DNA of 64,000 nucleotides. It comes from Streptomyces sp. NBC_01478 (lineage in GTDB: Bacteria; Actinomycetota; Actinomycetes; Streptomycetales; Streptomycetaceae). The DNA is taken from positions 7,607,501 through 7,671,500 of the forward strand of contig NZ_CP109444.1 of NCBI RefSeq assembly GCF_036227225.1. The letters run 5' to 3'. The position numbers and the translations under genes are program-made. This document shows, piece after piece, positions 51,192 through 60,222 of the stretch. The stretch's first letter is position 1. Every line of letters starts with the position of its first letter. Below the pieces are notes generated by a model, which saw nothing but the letters and a program-made list of their open reading frames with translations, did not search any database and was not told the origin of the DNA.

Positions 51192-52718
51192 ATGACGACA
51201 CTCGCCAGCGGCACCACAGCGTCCGATTCCGAAAAGGACGGCCTGACGCGCGACGCCCTCACCGTCCTGCAACCGGGCTTCCCCGGCACGACGGCCCCCG
51301 ACTGGCTGCTGCGCCGCCTCGGTGAAGGCCTCGCCTCGGTGGGCCTGTTCGGCCGCAACATCGCCTCGCCCGAGCAACTGGCGTCCCTCACCGCCCAGTT
51401 GAGGTCGGAACGGGAAGACGTGCTGGTCGCGATCGACGAGGAGGGCGGCGACGTCACCCGCCTCGAGGCGCGCACCGGCTCCTCCTTCCCGGGCAACCAC
51501 GCGCTGGGCGCGGTGGACGACGTGAACCTGACCAGGGAGGTGGCCCACGAGCTGGGCCGCCGCCTCGCGGAATGCGGCGTGAACCTGAACTGGGCCCCGT
51601 CCGCCGACGTGAACTCCAACCCCTCCAACCCGGTCATCGGCGTCCGCTCCTTCGGCGCCGACCCGGAACTGGTCGCCCGGCACACGGCGGCCTACGTCAC
51701 CGGCCTCCAGTCGGCGGGCGTCGCGGCCTGCACGAAGCACTTCCCGGGCCACGGCGACACGGCGGTCGACTCCCACCACGCGCTGCCGCGCATCGACGCG
51801 GAGCGGGCGGTCCTGGAGGAGCGCGAGCTCCTCCCCTTCCGCGCGGCCATCGCCGCCGGCACCCGCGCGGTGATGAGCGCCCACATCCTGGTCCCCACCC
51901 TGGACCCGGACCACCCGGCCACCCTCTCCCTCCGTGTCCTGACCGACCTCCTCCGCGGCCGCCTCGGCTACGACGGCCTCATCGTCACCGACGGCATGGA
52001 GATGCAGGCCATCGCCGCCACCTACGGCATCGAACGCGGCAGCGTCCTCGCGATAGCCGCCGGCGCCGACGCGATCTGCGTGGGCGGCGGCCTCGCGGAC
52101 GACGAGACGGTACGACGTCTGCGGGACGCACTGGTGAGTGCGGTCCGCTCCGGGGAACTCCCGGAGGAACGCCTGGCCGAAGCGGCGGAACGGGTACGGG
52201 GGCTGGCCCGCTGGGCGACTTCGGCTCCGGCCGCCGAGGAGGCGCCCCCCGCGCCCGCGGCGGACGTGACGCGCGTCGACGTCGGTCTCGTCGCCGCCCG
52301 CCGGGCTCTCACCGTCACCCGCGCCGACGGCTTCACCCCCCTCACCGAACCGCCGTACGTCGCCCTTCTCGCCCCCGTCGCCAACATCGCCGTCGGCGAC
52401 GAGACGCCCTGGGGTGTGGGTGCGGAGCTGGTTCGGCTGCTGCCCGGCACGGAGACGGGGGCCTTTGCCGGGGAGGACGCGGGGCAGGGGGTTCTGGACG
52501 CGGCCGGGGCGCGGCGGATCGTCGTCGTGGTGCGGGACGAGCATCGGCATCCGTGGATGACGGCCGCGCTCGACACCGTGCTGGCGGCCAGGTCCGACAC
52601 CGTCGTGGTCGAGATGGGCGTACCGCAGGCCCCGCCCCGAGGTGCCCTCCACATCGCGACTCACGGCGCGGCCCGCGTCTGCGGCCACGCGGCGGCGGAG
52701 GTCGTCGCCGGGGCGTGA
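51192..52718 (+). CDS. dasD: DasD, family 3 beta-N-acetylglucosaminidase
   Basis: A 508-residue GH3 hexosaminidase (NagZ-like). The substrate motif and His-Asp acid/base loop are KHFPGHGDTAVDSHHALP. The nucleophile Asp is in GLIVTDGMEMQAIAAT. No signal peptide, so it acts in the cytoplasm, cutting imported chitobiose to GlcNAc. A C-terminal ~150-residue domain follows the catalytic barrel. Its position directly after dasC places it in the DasR-controlled operon. Confidence 0.93.
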   Translation: MTTLASGTTASDSEKDGLTRDALTVLQPGFPGTTAPDWLLRRLGEGLASVGLFGRNIASPEQLASLTAQLRSEREDVLVAIDEEGGDVTRLEARTGSSFPGNHALGAVDDVNLTREVAHELGRRLAECGVNLNWAPSADVNSNPSNPVIGVRSFGADPELVARHTAAYVTGLQSAGVAACTKHFPGHGDTAVDSHHALPRIDAERAVLEERELLPFRAAIAAGTRAVMSAHILVPTLDPDHPATLSLRVLTDLLRGRLGYDGLIVTDGMEMQAIAATYGIERGSVLAIAAGADAICVGGGLADDETVRRLRDALVSAVRSGELPEERLAEAAERVRGLARWATSAPAAEEAPPAPAADVTRVDVGLVAARRALTVTRADGFTPLTEPPYVALLAPVANIAVGDETPWGVGAELVRLLPGTETGAFAGEDAGQGVLDAAGARRIVVVVRDEHRHPWMTAALDTVLAARSDTVVVEMGVPQAPPRGALHIATHGAARVCGHAAAEVVAGA

Positions 52719-52766
52719 CCGTGAGCCGGGGGAGCGACCCCGACCCGGGGGAACACCTCCGAATAC

Positions 52767-52805
52767 ACCGGTGCCGGGCCCTCCACGAGGGGGCCCGGCA
52801 CCGGT
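52767..52805. terminator. Bidirectional terminator between dasD and nagB
   Basis: ACCGGTGCCGGGCCC (52767-52781) pairs perfectly with GGGCCCGGCACCGGT (52791-52805) around a 9-nt loop: a 15-bp GC-rich stem between two convergent genes. Confidence 0.85.
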
Positions 52806-52826
52806 ACGTACACCTGTGGAACCGGG

Positions 52827-53612
52827 TCAGATTCCTTGCCAGTCCGGCTTGTTGACGAAGGTGTGCCGGAAGTAGTCCGCGAGCTTCAGCTTGGACGCGG
52901 CGTCCTCGTCGACGACGACCGTCGCGTGCCGGTGCAACTGCAGCGCCGACGCCGGGCACACCGCGGCCACCGGCCCCTCCACGGTCGCGGCGACCGCGTC
53001 CGCCTTGCCCTCACCGGTCGCGAGCAGCACCAGGTGCCGGGCCTCCAGGATCGTGCCGATGCCCTGCGTGATGACGTGGTGCGGGACCTGCTCGATGTCG
53101 CCCTCGAAGAACCGCGCGTTGTCCACCCGGGTCTGCTCGGTCAGCGTCTTGATCCGGGTCCGCGAGGCCAGCGACGAGCACGGTTCGTTGAACCCGATGT
53201 GCCCGTCGGTCCCGATCCCGAGTATCTGGAGGTCGACCCCGCCGGCCTCGCCCAGCGCCCGGTCGTACGCCTCGCACGCCCCCAGCACGTCCTCGGCGGT
53301 CCCGTCCGGCCCGAAGAAGGAGTCCAGCCCGACCCCGAGCGGCTCCAGCACCTCGCGCCGCAGCACGGAACGGTACGACTCCGGGTGCTCGGCGGGCAGC
53401 CCCACGTACTCGTCGAGCTGGGCGATCCGCGCCCGCGAGGTGTCCACGGCCCCGGCACGCACCTTGGCCGCCAGCGCCTCGTAGATGGGCAGCGGCGTCG
53501 ACCCGGTGGCCACGCCGAGCAGGGCGTCCGGCTTGCGCCGGAGCAGGTGTGCCATGGCCTCGGCGATCAGCTCGCCGCCCGACTTGGCGTCCGGAACGAT
53601 GACAACTTCCAC
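52827..53612 (-). CDS. nagB: Glucosamine-6-phosphate deaminase
   Basis: A 261-residue enzyme converting glucosamine-6-phosphate to fructose-6-phosphate and ammonia, the last step of GlcNAc use. Family motifs: GVATGSTPLPIYEALAAK, the catalytic QLDEYVGLPAEHPESY, GIGTDGHIGFNEPCSSLASR and the HHVITQGIGTIL stretch. GTG start at 53612. A dre site lies 49 bp upstream, so DasR should control it. Its substrate GlcN-6-P is itself the DasR inducer, closing a feedback loop. Confidence 0.96.
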   Translation of the reverse strand: MEVVIVPDAKSGGELIAEAMAHLLRRKPDALLGVATGSTPLPIYEALAAKVRAGAVDTSRARIAQLDEYVGLPAEHPESYRSVLRREVLEPLGVGLDSFFGPDGTAEDVLGACEAYDRALGEAGGVDLQILGIGTDGHIGFNEPCSSLASRTRIKTLTEQTRVDNARFFEGDIEQVPHHVITQGIGTILEARHLVLLATGEGKADAVAATVEGPVAAVCPASALQLHRHATVVVDEDAASKLKLADYFRHTFVNKPDWQGI

Positions 53613-53660
53613 GCTGGCCTGCCGTTCTGCAGAGGGGACTCGGGGAGTCCGGAGGTGCTG

Positions 53661-53676
53661 TGTGGTTTAGACCAAT
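53661..53676. promoter_or_regulatory. dre site between nagB and the SIS gene
   Basis: TGTGGTTTAGACCAAT differs little from the dre consensus. It lies in the 214-bp gap between the divergent genes and could repress both. Confidence 0.78.
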
Positions 53677-53826
53677 CCGCGCACCAATCTAACAGAGGAG
53701 GGTCCTGCCTCCCAGAGTTCGCCGCCTGTCCGAAAACCGGCAACCGCCCAACAGAGGCGCACCTCCCCCAGAGGGGGTGAAATGGACACCGCACCACTGC
53801 CGCGACCGACCTCCGGAGGACCCCGC

Positions 53827-54897
53827 ATGACCGCCACGCTCCCGGCCCCCGACAGCGACCTCCCCGGCCGGATCATGGCCCGCGAGATGGCCGAACAGCC
53901 CGCTGTCCTGCGCCGCATCCTCGACGAGGGTGCCCCGCGCATCCGCCAGGTCGCCCAGGCCGTGGCCGCCCGCAGGCCCCGCTTCGTGCTGCTCACCGCC
54001 CGCGGCACCTCCGACAACGCCGCCCTCTACGCCAAGTACCTCCTGGAGATCCGCCTCGGCCTGCCCTGCGGACTCACCTCCATGTCGACGACCACGGCGT
54101 ACGGCGCCCGCCCCGACCTGACCGACGTCCTCGTCGTCACCGTCAGCCAGTCCGGCGGCTCCCCGGACCTGGTCGCCTCGACCCGGGCCGCCCGCGAGGC
54201 CGGCGCGATCACGGTCGCCGTCACCAACAACCCGGACTCACCGCTGGCCGCCGTGTCCGAGTACCACGTCGACGTCATGGCCGGCCCGGAGAAGGCGCTC
54301 CCCGCGACCAAGACGTACACGGCCTCGCTCCTCGCGCTCTACCTCTTCGTCGAGGGCCTGCGCGGCGGCGACGGCGCGGCGGCCAAGGCGCTGCCCGACC
54401 TCGCCGAACAGCTCCTCGCCCGCCAGGACGAGGTCCGCGCCCTCGCCTCCCGCTACCGCTTCGCCGAACGCATGGTCATCACCTCGCGCGGCTACGGCTA
54501 TCCCACCGCCAAGGAAGCCGCTCTCAAACTGATGGAGACCAGCTACATCCCCGCTCTCGCCTACTCCGGCGCCGACCTCCTGCACGGCCCCCTCGCCATG
54601 GTCGACAACGTCTCCCCGGTCATCGCGGTCGTGACCGACGGCAAGGGCGGCACCGCCCTCCAGCCCGTGCTCGACCGGCTGCGCGGCCGGGGCGCCGACC
54701 TGGTCGTCATCGGCCCGGCCGGCCAGGTCGAACAGGCCTCGGCCGGCTTCGTCCTGCCCGTCGAGGGCGTCCCCGAGGAACTCCAGCCCGTCCTGGAGAT
54801 CCTCCCGCTCCAGCTCCTCGCCTACGAGGTCACCATCGCCCGCGGCCAGGACCCGGACGCCCCCCGCGCCCTGGCCAAGGTGACGGAGACCCGCTGA
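53827..54897 (+). CDS. SIS-domain sugar isomerase/deaminase, GlmS/NagB-II-like
   Basis: A 356-residue protein with two SIS (sugar isomerase) domains as in the C-terminal half of GlmS: LLTARGTSDNAALYAKYLLE, VVTVSQSGGSPDLVASTRAA, then ITSRGYGYPTAKEAALKLME. There is no glutaminase domain. Such stand-alone proteins act as glucosamine-6-phosphate deaminases (NagB-II) or on other amino-sugar phosphates. ATG 53827 follows GGAGGA. Divergent from nagB across a dre site, so it is probably a further DasR target. Exact substrate uncertain. Confidence 0.85.
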   Translation: MTATLPAPDSDLPGRIMAREMAEQPAVLRRILDEGAPRIRQVAQAVAARRPRFVLLTARGTSDNAALYAKYLLEIRLGLPCGLTSMSTTTAYGARPDLTDVLVVTVSQSGGSPDLVASTRAAREAGAITVAVTNNPDSPLAAVSEYHVDVMAGPEKALPATKTYTASLLALYLFVEGLRGGDGAAAKALPDLAEQLLARQDEVRALASRYRFAERMVITSRGYGYPTAKEAALKLMETSYIPALAYSGADLLHGPLAMVDNVSPVIAVVTDGKGGTALQPVLDRLRGRGADLVVIGPAGQVEQASAGFVLPVEGVPEELQPVLEILPLQLLAYEVTIARGQDPDAPRALAKVTETR

Positions 54898-55246
54898 GCC
54901 CCGATGTGCCGGCCATGGAAATTCCCACGACCAATCAGTCCCGCACAGGACCCGACACGGTTACGCTTTCCCACAGCCTTCAAGGCATGGACACCGCATG
55001 TGGTCTAGTCCACAATGTGTTAAAGGCGCAAGCCTCCGTCTTCCCCGCACAGGAAGGCGGATCGAGGAACCGAGGCTCTCTGCCCTGACTGCCCCGGGTC
55101 CTCATCCATCGGCCGATCGGGACCGCACACCCCGTGGCCGTTGCTGCTCCGGGCTGCGGTGCCGAGAGGGCTGAGGGTCCCTCTCAGGCGCCGCGGCCCG
55201 CGGGTGTTTTTAGGACAGGTACAGACCGGCGGGTACGCTCGCAGAC
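54898..55246. other. 349-bp region between the SIS gene and a histidine kinase
   Basis: It holds an almost perfect dre palindrome at 54999-55014, an inverted repeat GAGAGGG-N8-CCCTCTC at 55164-55185, and CCGCG-GCC-CGCGG followed by GTGTTTTTA at 55191-55212, which looks like a short terminator or attenuator. TACGCT at 55234-55239 would suit a -10 for a leaderless kinase mRNA starting at GTG 55247. Confidence 0.45.
54999..55014. promoter_or_regulatory. dre site upstream of the histidine kinase gene
   Basis: TGTGGTCTAGTCCACA is a near-perfect palindrome, one of the best dre matches in the window. It is 248 bp upstream of the kinase start and 102 bp after the SIS stop. Confidence 0.75.
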
Positions 55247-56722
55247 GTGCCCTCCATGAACGAACTCGTACGCCAGCACACCGCACTCGACGACTCCGAC
55301 CTCGAGTGGCTGCACCTGCTGGTCTCGGAGTGGCAACTGCTCTCCGACCTCTCCTTCGCCGACCTGGTCCTCTGGGTCCCCACGCGCGACGGCACCCGCT
55401 ATGTCTCCGTCGCCCAGATGCGCCCGAACACCGGCCCCACCTCGTACCAGGACGACATGGTCGGCCACCTCGTCCCGCGCGGCCGTCGGCCCATGCTGGA
55501 CGCGGCCCTGGACGAGGGCCGGATCGTCCGCGAGGGCGACCCGGAGTGGCGCGAAGAGGTCCCCGTCCGGGTCGAGTCGATTCCGGTACGACGGGACGGG
55601 CGCGTCCTGGGCGTCATCGCGCGCAACACCAATCTGCTCACCGTGCGCACCCCGAGCCGTCTCGAACTCACCTACCTGCAGAGCGCGTCGGACCTCGCGC
55701 AGATGATCGCGGCCGGCTCCTTCCCGTTCCCGAACCAACTGGTCGACATGGACGCCTCGCCGCGCGTCGGCGACGGACTGATCCGGCTCGACGGCGACGG
55801 CATCGTGCAGTACGCCTCGCCCAACGCGCTGTCCGCCTACCACCGGATGGGCCTCGCCACCGACCTCGTCGGCCAGCACCTGGGCGTGACCACCGCCGAA
55901 CTCGCCCCCACCCGGGGCCCGGTGGACGAGGCGCTCGCCAAGGTCGCCAGTGGCTGGGCGCCGCGCGAGTTCGAGATCGAGGCGCGTGACGGGGTGATCC
56001 AGTTCCGGGCGATCCCGCTCAAACCCAAGGGCACCCGCATCGGTTCACTGGTGCTGCTCCGGGACGTCACCGAACTGCGGCGCCGCGAGCGGGAGTTGAT
56101 CACCAAGGACGCGACCATCCGGGAGATCCACCACCGGGTGAAGAACAACCTCCAGACGGTCGCCGCCCTGTTGCGCCTCCAGGCCCGCCGCATCGACTCC
56201 GAGCGCGGCCGCGAGGCGCTGGAGGAGGCCGTACGCCGGGTCGGCTCGATCGCGATCGTGCACGAGACGCTGTCCCAGAACCTGGACGAGCGCGTGGAGT
56301 TCGACGAGATCGCCGACCGGGTGCTCGCGATGGTCGCCGAGATCTCCCCGGGCAAGGTCACCGGCCGGCGCAGCGGCCGCTTCGGGATACTGGACGCCGA
56401 GGTCGCCACCCCGCTCTCCATGGTCCTCACCGAGATCCTGCAGAACGCCCTGGAACACGGCTTCCGCGAGGGCGAGACCGGCACGGTCGAGGTGTCGGCG
56501 GTGCGCGGCGGCAACGCGAAGGACGCCCGCCTCCTGGTCACCGTGCAGGACGACGGCGTAGGACTCCCCGAGGGCTTCGACCCGCACCGCTCGGGCAACC
56601 TGGGCCTGCAGATCGTACGGACGCTGGTGGAGGGCGAGTTGGGCGGCACGTTCGACATGGTGGCGGCGCCGGGGCGGGGGACCCGGGTGATCCTGGATGT
56701 GCCGGTGCAGGCGCACAAGTGA
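55247..56722 (+). CDS. PdtaS-type sensor histidine kinase
   Basis: A 491-residue cytoplasmic kinase (no membrane segments). A GAF-like N-terminal domain (residues ~1-150: LSFADLVLWVPTRDGTRYVS) and a PAS-like domain (~185-285) precede a HisKA_2-type dimerisation motif with the phospho-His, IREIHHRVKNNLQTVAALLR. The HATPase domain follows (EILQNALEHGFREGE, VQDDGVGLPEGFD, GNLGLQIV). This is the PdtaS layout; mycobacterial PdtaS partners an ANTAR antiterminator. GTG 55247 or ATG 55256 are possible starts; neither has a clear ribosome-binding site. No response regulator is adjacent. Confidence 0.9.
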   Translation: MPSMNELVRQHTALDDSDLEWLHLLVSEWQLLSDLSFADLVLWVPTRDGTRYVSVAQMRPNTGPTSYQDDMVGHLVPRGRRPMLDAALDEGRIVREGDPEWREEVPVRVESIPVRRDGRVLGVIARNTNLLTVRTPSRLELTYLQSASDLAQMIAAGSFPFPNQLVDMDASPRVGDGLIRLDGDGIVQYASPNALSAYHRMGLATDLVGQHLGVTTAELAPTRGPVDEALAKVASGWAPREFEIEARDGVIQFRAIPLKPKGTRIGSLVLLRDVTELRRRERELITKDATIREIHHRVKNNLQTVAALLRLQARRIDSERGREALEEAVRRVGSIAIVHETLSQNLDERVEFDEIADRVLAMVAEISPGKVTGRRSGRFGILDAEVATPLSMVLTEILQNALEHGFREGETGTVEVSAVRGGNAKDARLLVTVQDDGVGLPEGFDPHRSGNLGLQIVRTLVEGELGGTFDMVAAPGRGTRVILDVPVQAHK

Positions 56723-56816
56723 CGTATGCGTACAGGACCTTCACACGCGCGAGCCTGAACTGGCGTACGCACGCGGGTGTTTGAACGGCTTTGCAGACGT
56801 CCTTGAACAGCAAAGA

Positions 56817-56843
56817 GCCCCGGATCAAGTGATGATCCGGGGC
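56817..56843. terminator. Hairpin after the kinase gene
   Basis: GCCCCGGATCA (56817-56827) pairs perfectly with TGATCCGGGGC (56833-56843) around a 5-nt loop. It lies between the convergent kinase and wblE genes and may serve both. Confidence 0.8.
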
Positions 56844-56953
56844 CACTCGCTCGTTGCTATGCGCATCGGGGGTACTGCGCGCTGCGGCTCGGGGGCGGGA
56901 GATGCGTACTCGCTGTACGCGCCGCCAAGCTCAGGCTGTTAGCAGGGTGGGCG

Positions 56954-57211
56954 TCAGGCGGAGGCCTGACGGGCACGGTTGCGAGCGGCGCGGCGCTTCA
57001 TGGCGCGGCGCTCGTCCTCGCTGAGACCACCCCAGACGCCGGAGTCCTGGCCGGACTCGAGCGCCCACTGCAGACACTGGTCCATAACAGGACAGCGACG
57101 GCAGACGGCCTTGGCTTCCTCGATCTGCAGCAGCGCAGGACCGGTGTTGCCGATGGGGAAGAAGAGCTCGGGGTCTTCCTCGCGGCAAACGGCGTTGTGA
57201 CGCCAGTCCAT
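56954..57211 (-). CDS. wblE: WhiB-family iron-sulfur regulator WblE
   Basis: An 85-residue WhiB-like protein that binds a 4Fe-4S cluster. The four cysteines are at Cys9 and in CRRCPVMDQC. The turn GVWGG and basic tail RRAMKRRAARNRARQ are conserved. The sequence matches Streptomyces WblE, an abundant regulator thought to interact with the primary sigma factor. ATG 57211 follows a purine-rich AGGAGAGG. A long upstream region suggests complex control. Confidence 0.95.
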   Translation of the reverse strand: MDWRHNAVCREEDPELFFPIGNTGPALLQIEEAKAVCRRCPVMDQCLQWALESGQDSGVWGGLSEDERRAMKRRAARNRARQASA

Positions 57212-57530
57212 GGCTGCTACCTCTCCTTGGTATTACGTGCGGGTTGCTTGTGAATGTGAACGCTTTCACGAATCCCTCAACAAGTGAAGGGCCGAACGCC
57301 AGGTTCACTGGCGGGGTCCTGTGGATTGAAGAGGGGTTCCGGTGATACGTGGAGGCCGGTGTTGCGGGCCGTCTCGATCGCCACGTAGAGACTCGCAAAC
57401 CTCAGCGGCGGATACAACCCCTACCGGAAAGTTTTTTTTGATTCCTCGGTGTCGACTAGGTCACAGCCGTACTTCCATGGGGTGGACCCTGGTCTAAACG
57501 TTCGAGTGAAAGGACTTCAGCCCTTTCTGC
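57212..57530. other. Upstream region of wblE
   Basis: 319 bp without a gene. It contains GTGAA-CGCT-TTCAC at about 57258-57271, which would lie in the wblE leader, and an 8-T run at 57432-57439. A weak half-dre (TGGTCTAAACG) lies near 57490. No clear -35/-10 could be assigned. Confidence 0.35.
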
Positions 57531-58499
57531 TCACACAATCACACGCAGTGCACGGCGTACGCCTGTGAACGTCACGCTCGTACGCAGTCCGAGGTGGTCG
57601 CCGTCCATCTGGAGGGGCAGCGGGACCTTGGAATGCAAGGTGAACTCGCTCAGGTCGTGCAGAGCCGCAGCGTGCTTGCCATGGGGTCCGCGTTCGGGGG
57701 ACGAAGTGAGCAACTGGGTGCCATACCGGGCAACCGCGGCGCTGGACAGACGGCTGAGGCCGAGTACGTCGAGGCCTTTATCGAACGACGCCTTAGGTGA
57801 CGTGTACATCGGGCGATTGCCGAGATACGTCCAGGGCGAGGTGTTCGAGACTATGGCCACCACCAGATCGGTGACCGGATCGGCGCCGGGCTGCTCCAGA
57901 GTGATCGTCCCGTGCCGACGGTGCTGCTCGCCGAGGAACTGCCGGACCACCTGGCGCACGTAGAGCGCGTGGGTGGATTTCTTGCCCTGCTCCCGTTGCT
58001 GCTCGACCCGCCCGACCACCCCGGCGTCGAACCCGAGCCCGGCGTTGAAGGTGAACCAGCGCGAGGGCACCGCCTCGTCCTCGGTGCCGGGTGTCCCGGA
58101 GGTCAGCCCGAGGCCGACCGTGCGCTCGCTGCCCCGGCGCAGGGCGTCGAGGATGGCGCCGGTCGCCTCCACGGCGTCGTTGGGCAGGCCCAGGGCGCGG
58201 GCGAAGACGTTGGTGGAGCCGCCGGGGACCACCGCGAGGCCGGGCAGGCGCTCGGGGTCGGGGCCGGTGTGCAGCAGGCCGTTGACGACCTCGTTGACCG
58301 TGCCGTCACCGCCGAGGGCCACCACCAGGTCGACGTTGCCGCTCTCTGCGGCCTGCCGGGCGAGGTCGCGCGCGTGGCCCCGGTACTCGGTCGTGACCGC
58401 CTCGAGCTTCATCTCGCTCGCGAGCGCGTGGAGCAGGACGTCGCGCGTACGTGCGCTTGTGGTGGTTGCCGCCGGATTGACCACGAGAAGTGCACGCAT
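57531..58499 (-). CDS. Diacylglycerol kinase-like lipid kinase
   Basis: A 322-residue DAGK_cat/YegS-type kinase. The nucleotide-binding signature DLVVALGGDGTVNEVVNGLL and GGSTNVFARALGLP are intact, and the second domain has FNAGLGFDAGVVGRVE. Members phosphorylate diacylglycerol or related lipids, recycling membrane lipid. No membrane helices; probably membrane-associated. ATG 58499. Monocistronic and divergent from the small membrane gene. Confidence 0.9.
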   Translation of the reverse strand: MRALLVVNPAATTTSARTRDVLLHALASEMKLEAVTTEYRGHARDLARQAAESGNVDLVVALGGDGTVNEVVNGLLHTGPDPERLPGLAVVPGGSTNVFARALGLPNDAVEATGAILDALRRGSERTVGLGLTSGTPGTEDEAVPSRWFTFNAGLGFDAGVVGRVEQQREQGKKSTHALYVRQVVRQFLGEQHRRHGTITLEQPGADPVTDLVVAIVSNTSPWTYLGNRPMYTSPKASFDKGLDVLGLSRLSSAAVARYGTQLLTSSPERGPHGKHAAALHDLSEFTLHSKVPLPLQMDGDHLGLRTSVTFTGVRRALRVIV

Positions 58500-58615
58500 G
58501 AGTTGCAGCGTACCTACTGGGGGGTACTCGTCCCATACCGAGGTAGGGGTTGGGTAAGAGGAGAGGGCGTGAGCCTGAACACCTGGGGCCGTTTTCCGAG
58601 GGCTACCCTTCTGGG

Positions 58616-59074
58616 GTGAGCGCTGAGCAGACCCCCGCCCCGGAGACCGACGGCCCCGACGGACCCCGTCCGCGCCGGCTGACCTACGCGGCGGTCCTCG
58701 TCGCCGTCGAGGGTCTCGCGCTGGCCGTCGCCGGGGTGTGGATGCTCGTCCTGGGTCTCACCGGCGAACCGGACGACCGGCAGCAGGCCGTGACCGGGGG
58801 AGTGACCCTGGTGGTGCTGGCGCTGCTGCCGCTGCTGGCCGCGCGCGGACTGCTGGGCCTGCGCGGTTGGAGCCGGGGTCCGGCCGTCATCACCCAGATC
58901 ATGGCGCTGCCCGTGGCCTACAACCTGCTCCAGGCCGACAGCGTGGCCATCCCGGCCGGTATCGCGCTCGCCGTCGTCGCGATCGGCGCGCTGGTGCTGC
59001 TGGTGAACCCGGCGACGACACAGGCCCTCGGAATCCGAGGGCCCGGTCGTGGAACCGAAGAGCCGAAGAGCTGA
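58616..59074 (+). CDS. Small integral membrane protein
   Basis: A 152-residue protein with four hydrophobic segments (AVLVAVEGLALAVAGVWMLV, GVTLVVLALLPLLAARGLLG, VITQIMALPVAYNLL, AIPAGIALAVVAIGALVLLV) and a short acidic tail. No known family or active site was recognised. GTG 58616 is preferred because upstream codons are arginine-rich and unlike the rest. It converges with sigH, with 14 bp between stops. Confidence 0.8.
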   Translation: MSAEQTPAPETDGPDGPRPRRLTYAAVLVAVEGLALAVAGVWMLVLGLTGEPDDRQQAVTGGVTLVVLALLPLLAARGLLGLRGWSRGPAVITQIMALPVAYNLLQADSVAIPAGIALAVVAIGALVLLVNPATTQALGIRGPGRGTEEPKS

Positions 59075-59088
59075 CTCCGGCGGGAGGA

Positions 59089-60222
59089 CTACTCCTCGAC
59101 GAGGAGCTTCTCCCGCAACTGCGCCAGTGTCCGGGCCAGCAGCCGGGACACGTGCATCTGCGAGATGCCGACCTCCTGCGCGATCTGCGACTGCGTCATG
59201 TTGCCGAAGAAGCGCAGCAGCAGGATCCGCTTCTCCCGGGGCGGCAGATCCTCCAGCAGCGGCTTGAGCGACTCGCGGTACTCGACGCCCTCCAGGGCCT
59301 CGTCGTACGCGCCCAGCGTGTCCGCGACCGCCGGGGACTCGTCGTCCGTGTCGGGGACGTCCAGGGACAGCGTGGAGTAGGCGTTCGCCGACTCCAGGCC
59401 CTCCAGGACCTCCTCCTCCGAGATGCCGAGCTTCTCGGCCAGCTCGTGGACCGTGGGGGAGCGGCCGTGCCGCTGCGAGAGCTCCGCCGTCGCCGTGGTC
59501 AGCGACAGGCGCAGCTCCTGGAGCCTGCGCGGGACGCGCACCGCCCAGCCCTTGTCACGGAAGTGCCGCTTGATCTCACCGACGACCGTCGGGGTCGCGT
59601 ACGTCGAGAACTCGACGCCGCGCTCCGGGTCGAAGCGGTCGACCGACTTGATCAGGCCGATGGTGGCGACCTGGGTCAGGTCGTCCAGCGGCTCGCCGCG
59701 GTTGCGGAAGCGGCGCGCGAGGTGCTCGACGAGCGGCAGGTGCATACGGACCAGCCGGTTGCGCAGCTCCGCGTACTCGACGCTGCCGTCGTTCAGCGTG
59801 CGCAGCTCGATGAAGAGTGCGCGCGCTCCGCTGCGGTCCTGGGGGTCGTGCCGGGTGACCTGCACACTCTGTGTGCCCGCCACGTCGTCCCGCTCGTGTT
59901 CGCTCATCGCCTGGCCCGTCGCCCCTTCCCGAGCTTTCGCCTCCTCCCCCACGCTCGACTCAGTCGGAGCGGGGGGACCCCCGGCAACGGGGGAGACCCC
60001 ACCAATACGCACGGCACCGTCCTGCTCACGTTGACCGTCGTCCATCACACCGGCCTCCGAGGGTTCTTCCTCCGGGTGCGGCCGGGCCTGCTCGGGGATC
60101 TGGCCGCATGGCACGAGGGCGCTGCCGTCCGCCGTGCGGCGGGATCCGCCTGAGCCGCCCTCGGCCGGCAGCTCCCGTGTGCCGCGCTCTTCGTCCCGCA
60201 CCGGCCCGTCCCCGTTCCTCAC
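59089..60222 (-). CDS. sigH: SigB/SigF-type stress sigma factor SigH, with N-terminal extension
   Basis: A 377-residue product from GTG 60222. The sigma domains occupy the C-terminal ~265 residues: region 2 (HLARRFRNRGEPLDDLTQVA, YATPTVVGEIKRHFRDKGWA), region 3 (HELAEKLGISEEEVLEGLES) and region 4 (LPPREKRILLLRFFGNMTQS, SQIAQEVGISQMHVSRLL). The first ~100 residues are low-complexity. S. coelicolor SigH is made as several N-terminally different forms. ATG 60045 and ATG 59907 would give 318 and 272 residues. The GTG overlaps the ushX stop (GTGA). It directs osmotic and heat stress and developmental genes. Confidence 0.9.
   Translation of the reverse strand: MRNGDGPVRDEERGTRELPAEGGSGGSRRTADGSALVPCGQIPEQARPHPEEEPSEAGVMDDGQREQDGAVRIGGVSPVAGGPPAPTESSVGEEAKAREGATGQAMSEHERDDVAGTQSVQVTRHDPQDRSGARALFIELRTLNDGSVEYAELRNRLVRMHLPLVEHLARRFRNRGEPLDDLTQVATIGLIKSVDRFDPERGVEFSTYATPTVVGEIKRHFRDKGWAVRVPRRLQELRLSLTTATAELSQRHGRSPTVHELAEKLGISEEEVLEGLESANAYSTLSLDVPDTDDESPAVADTLGAYDEALEGVEYRESLKPLLEDLPPREKRILLLRFFGNMTQSQIAQEVGISQMHVSRLLARTLAQLREKLLVEE

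Noticed and set aside
54906..55088. 60-codon plus-strand frame across the dre site
   Set aside because: No ribosome-binding site or codon bias, and it runs through the regulatory palindrome.
57412..57450. SigR-type promoter before wblE on the minus strand
   Set aside because: GGAAT is present but the next GTT is about 22 bp away instead of 18.
57488..57503. dre-like site CCTGGTCTAAACGTTC upstream of wblE
   Set aside because: Only the left half-site matches; the right half (ACCA) is absent.
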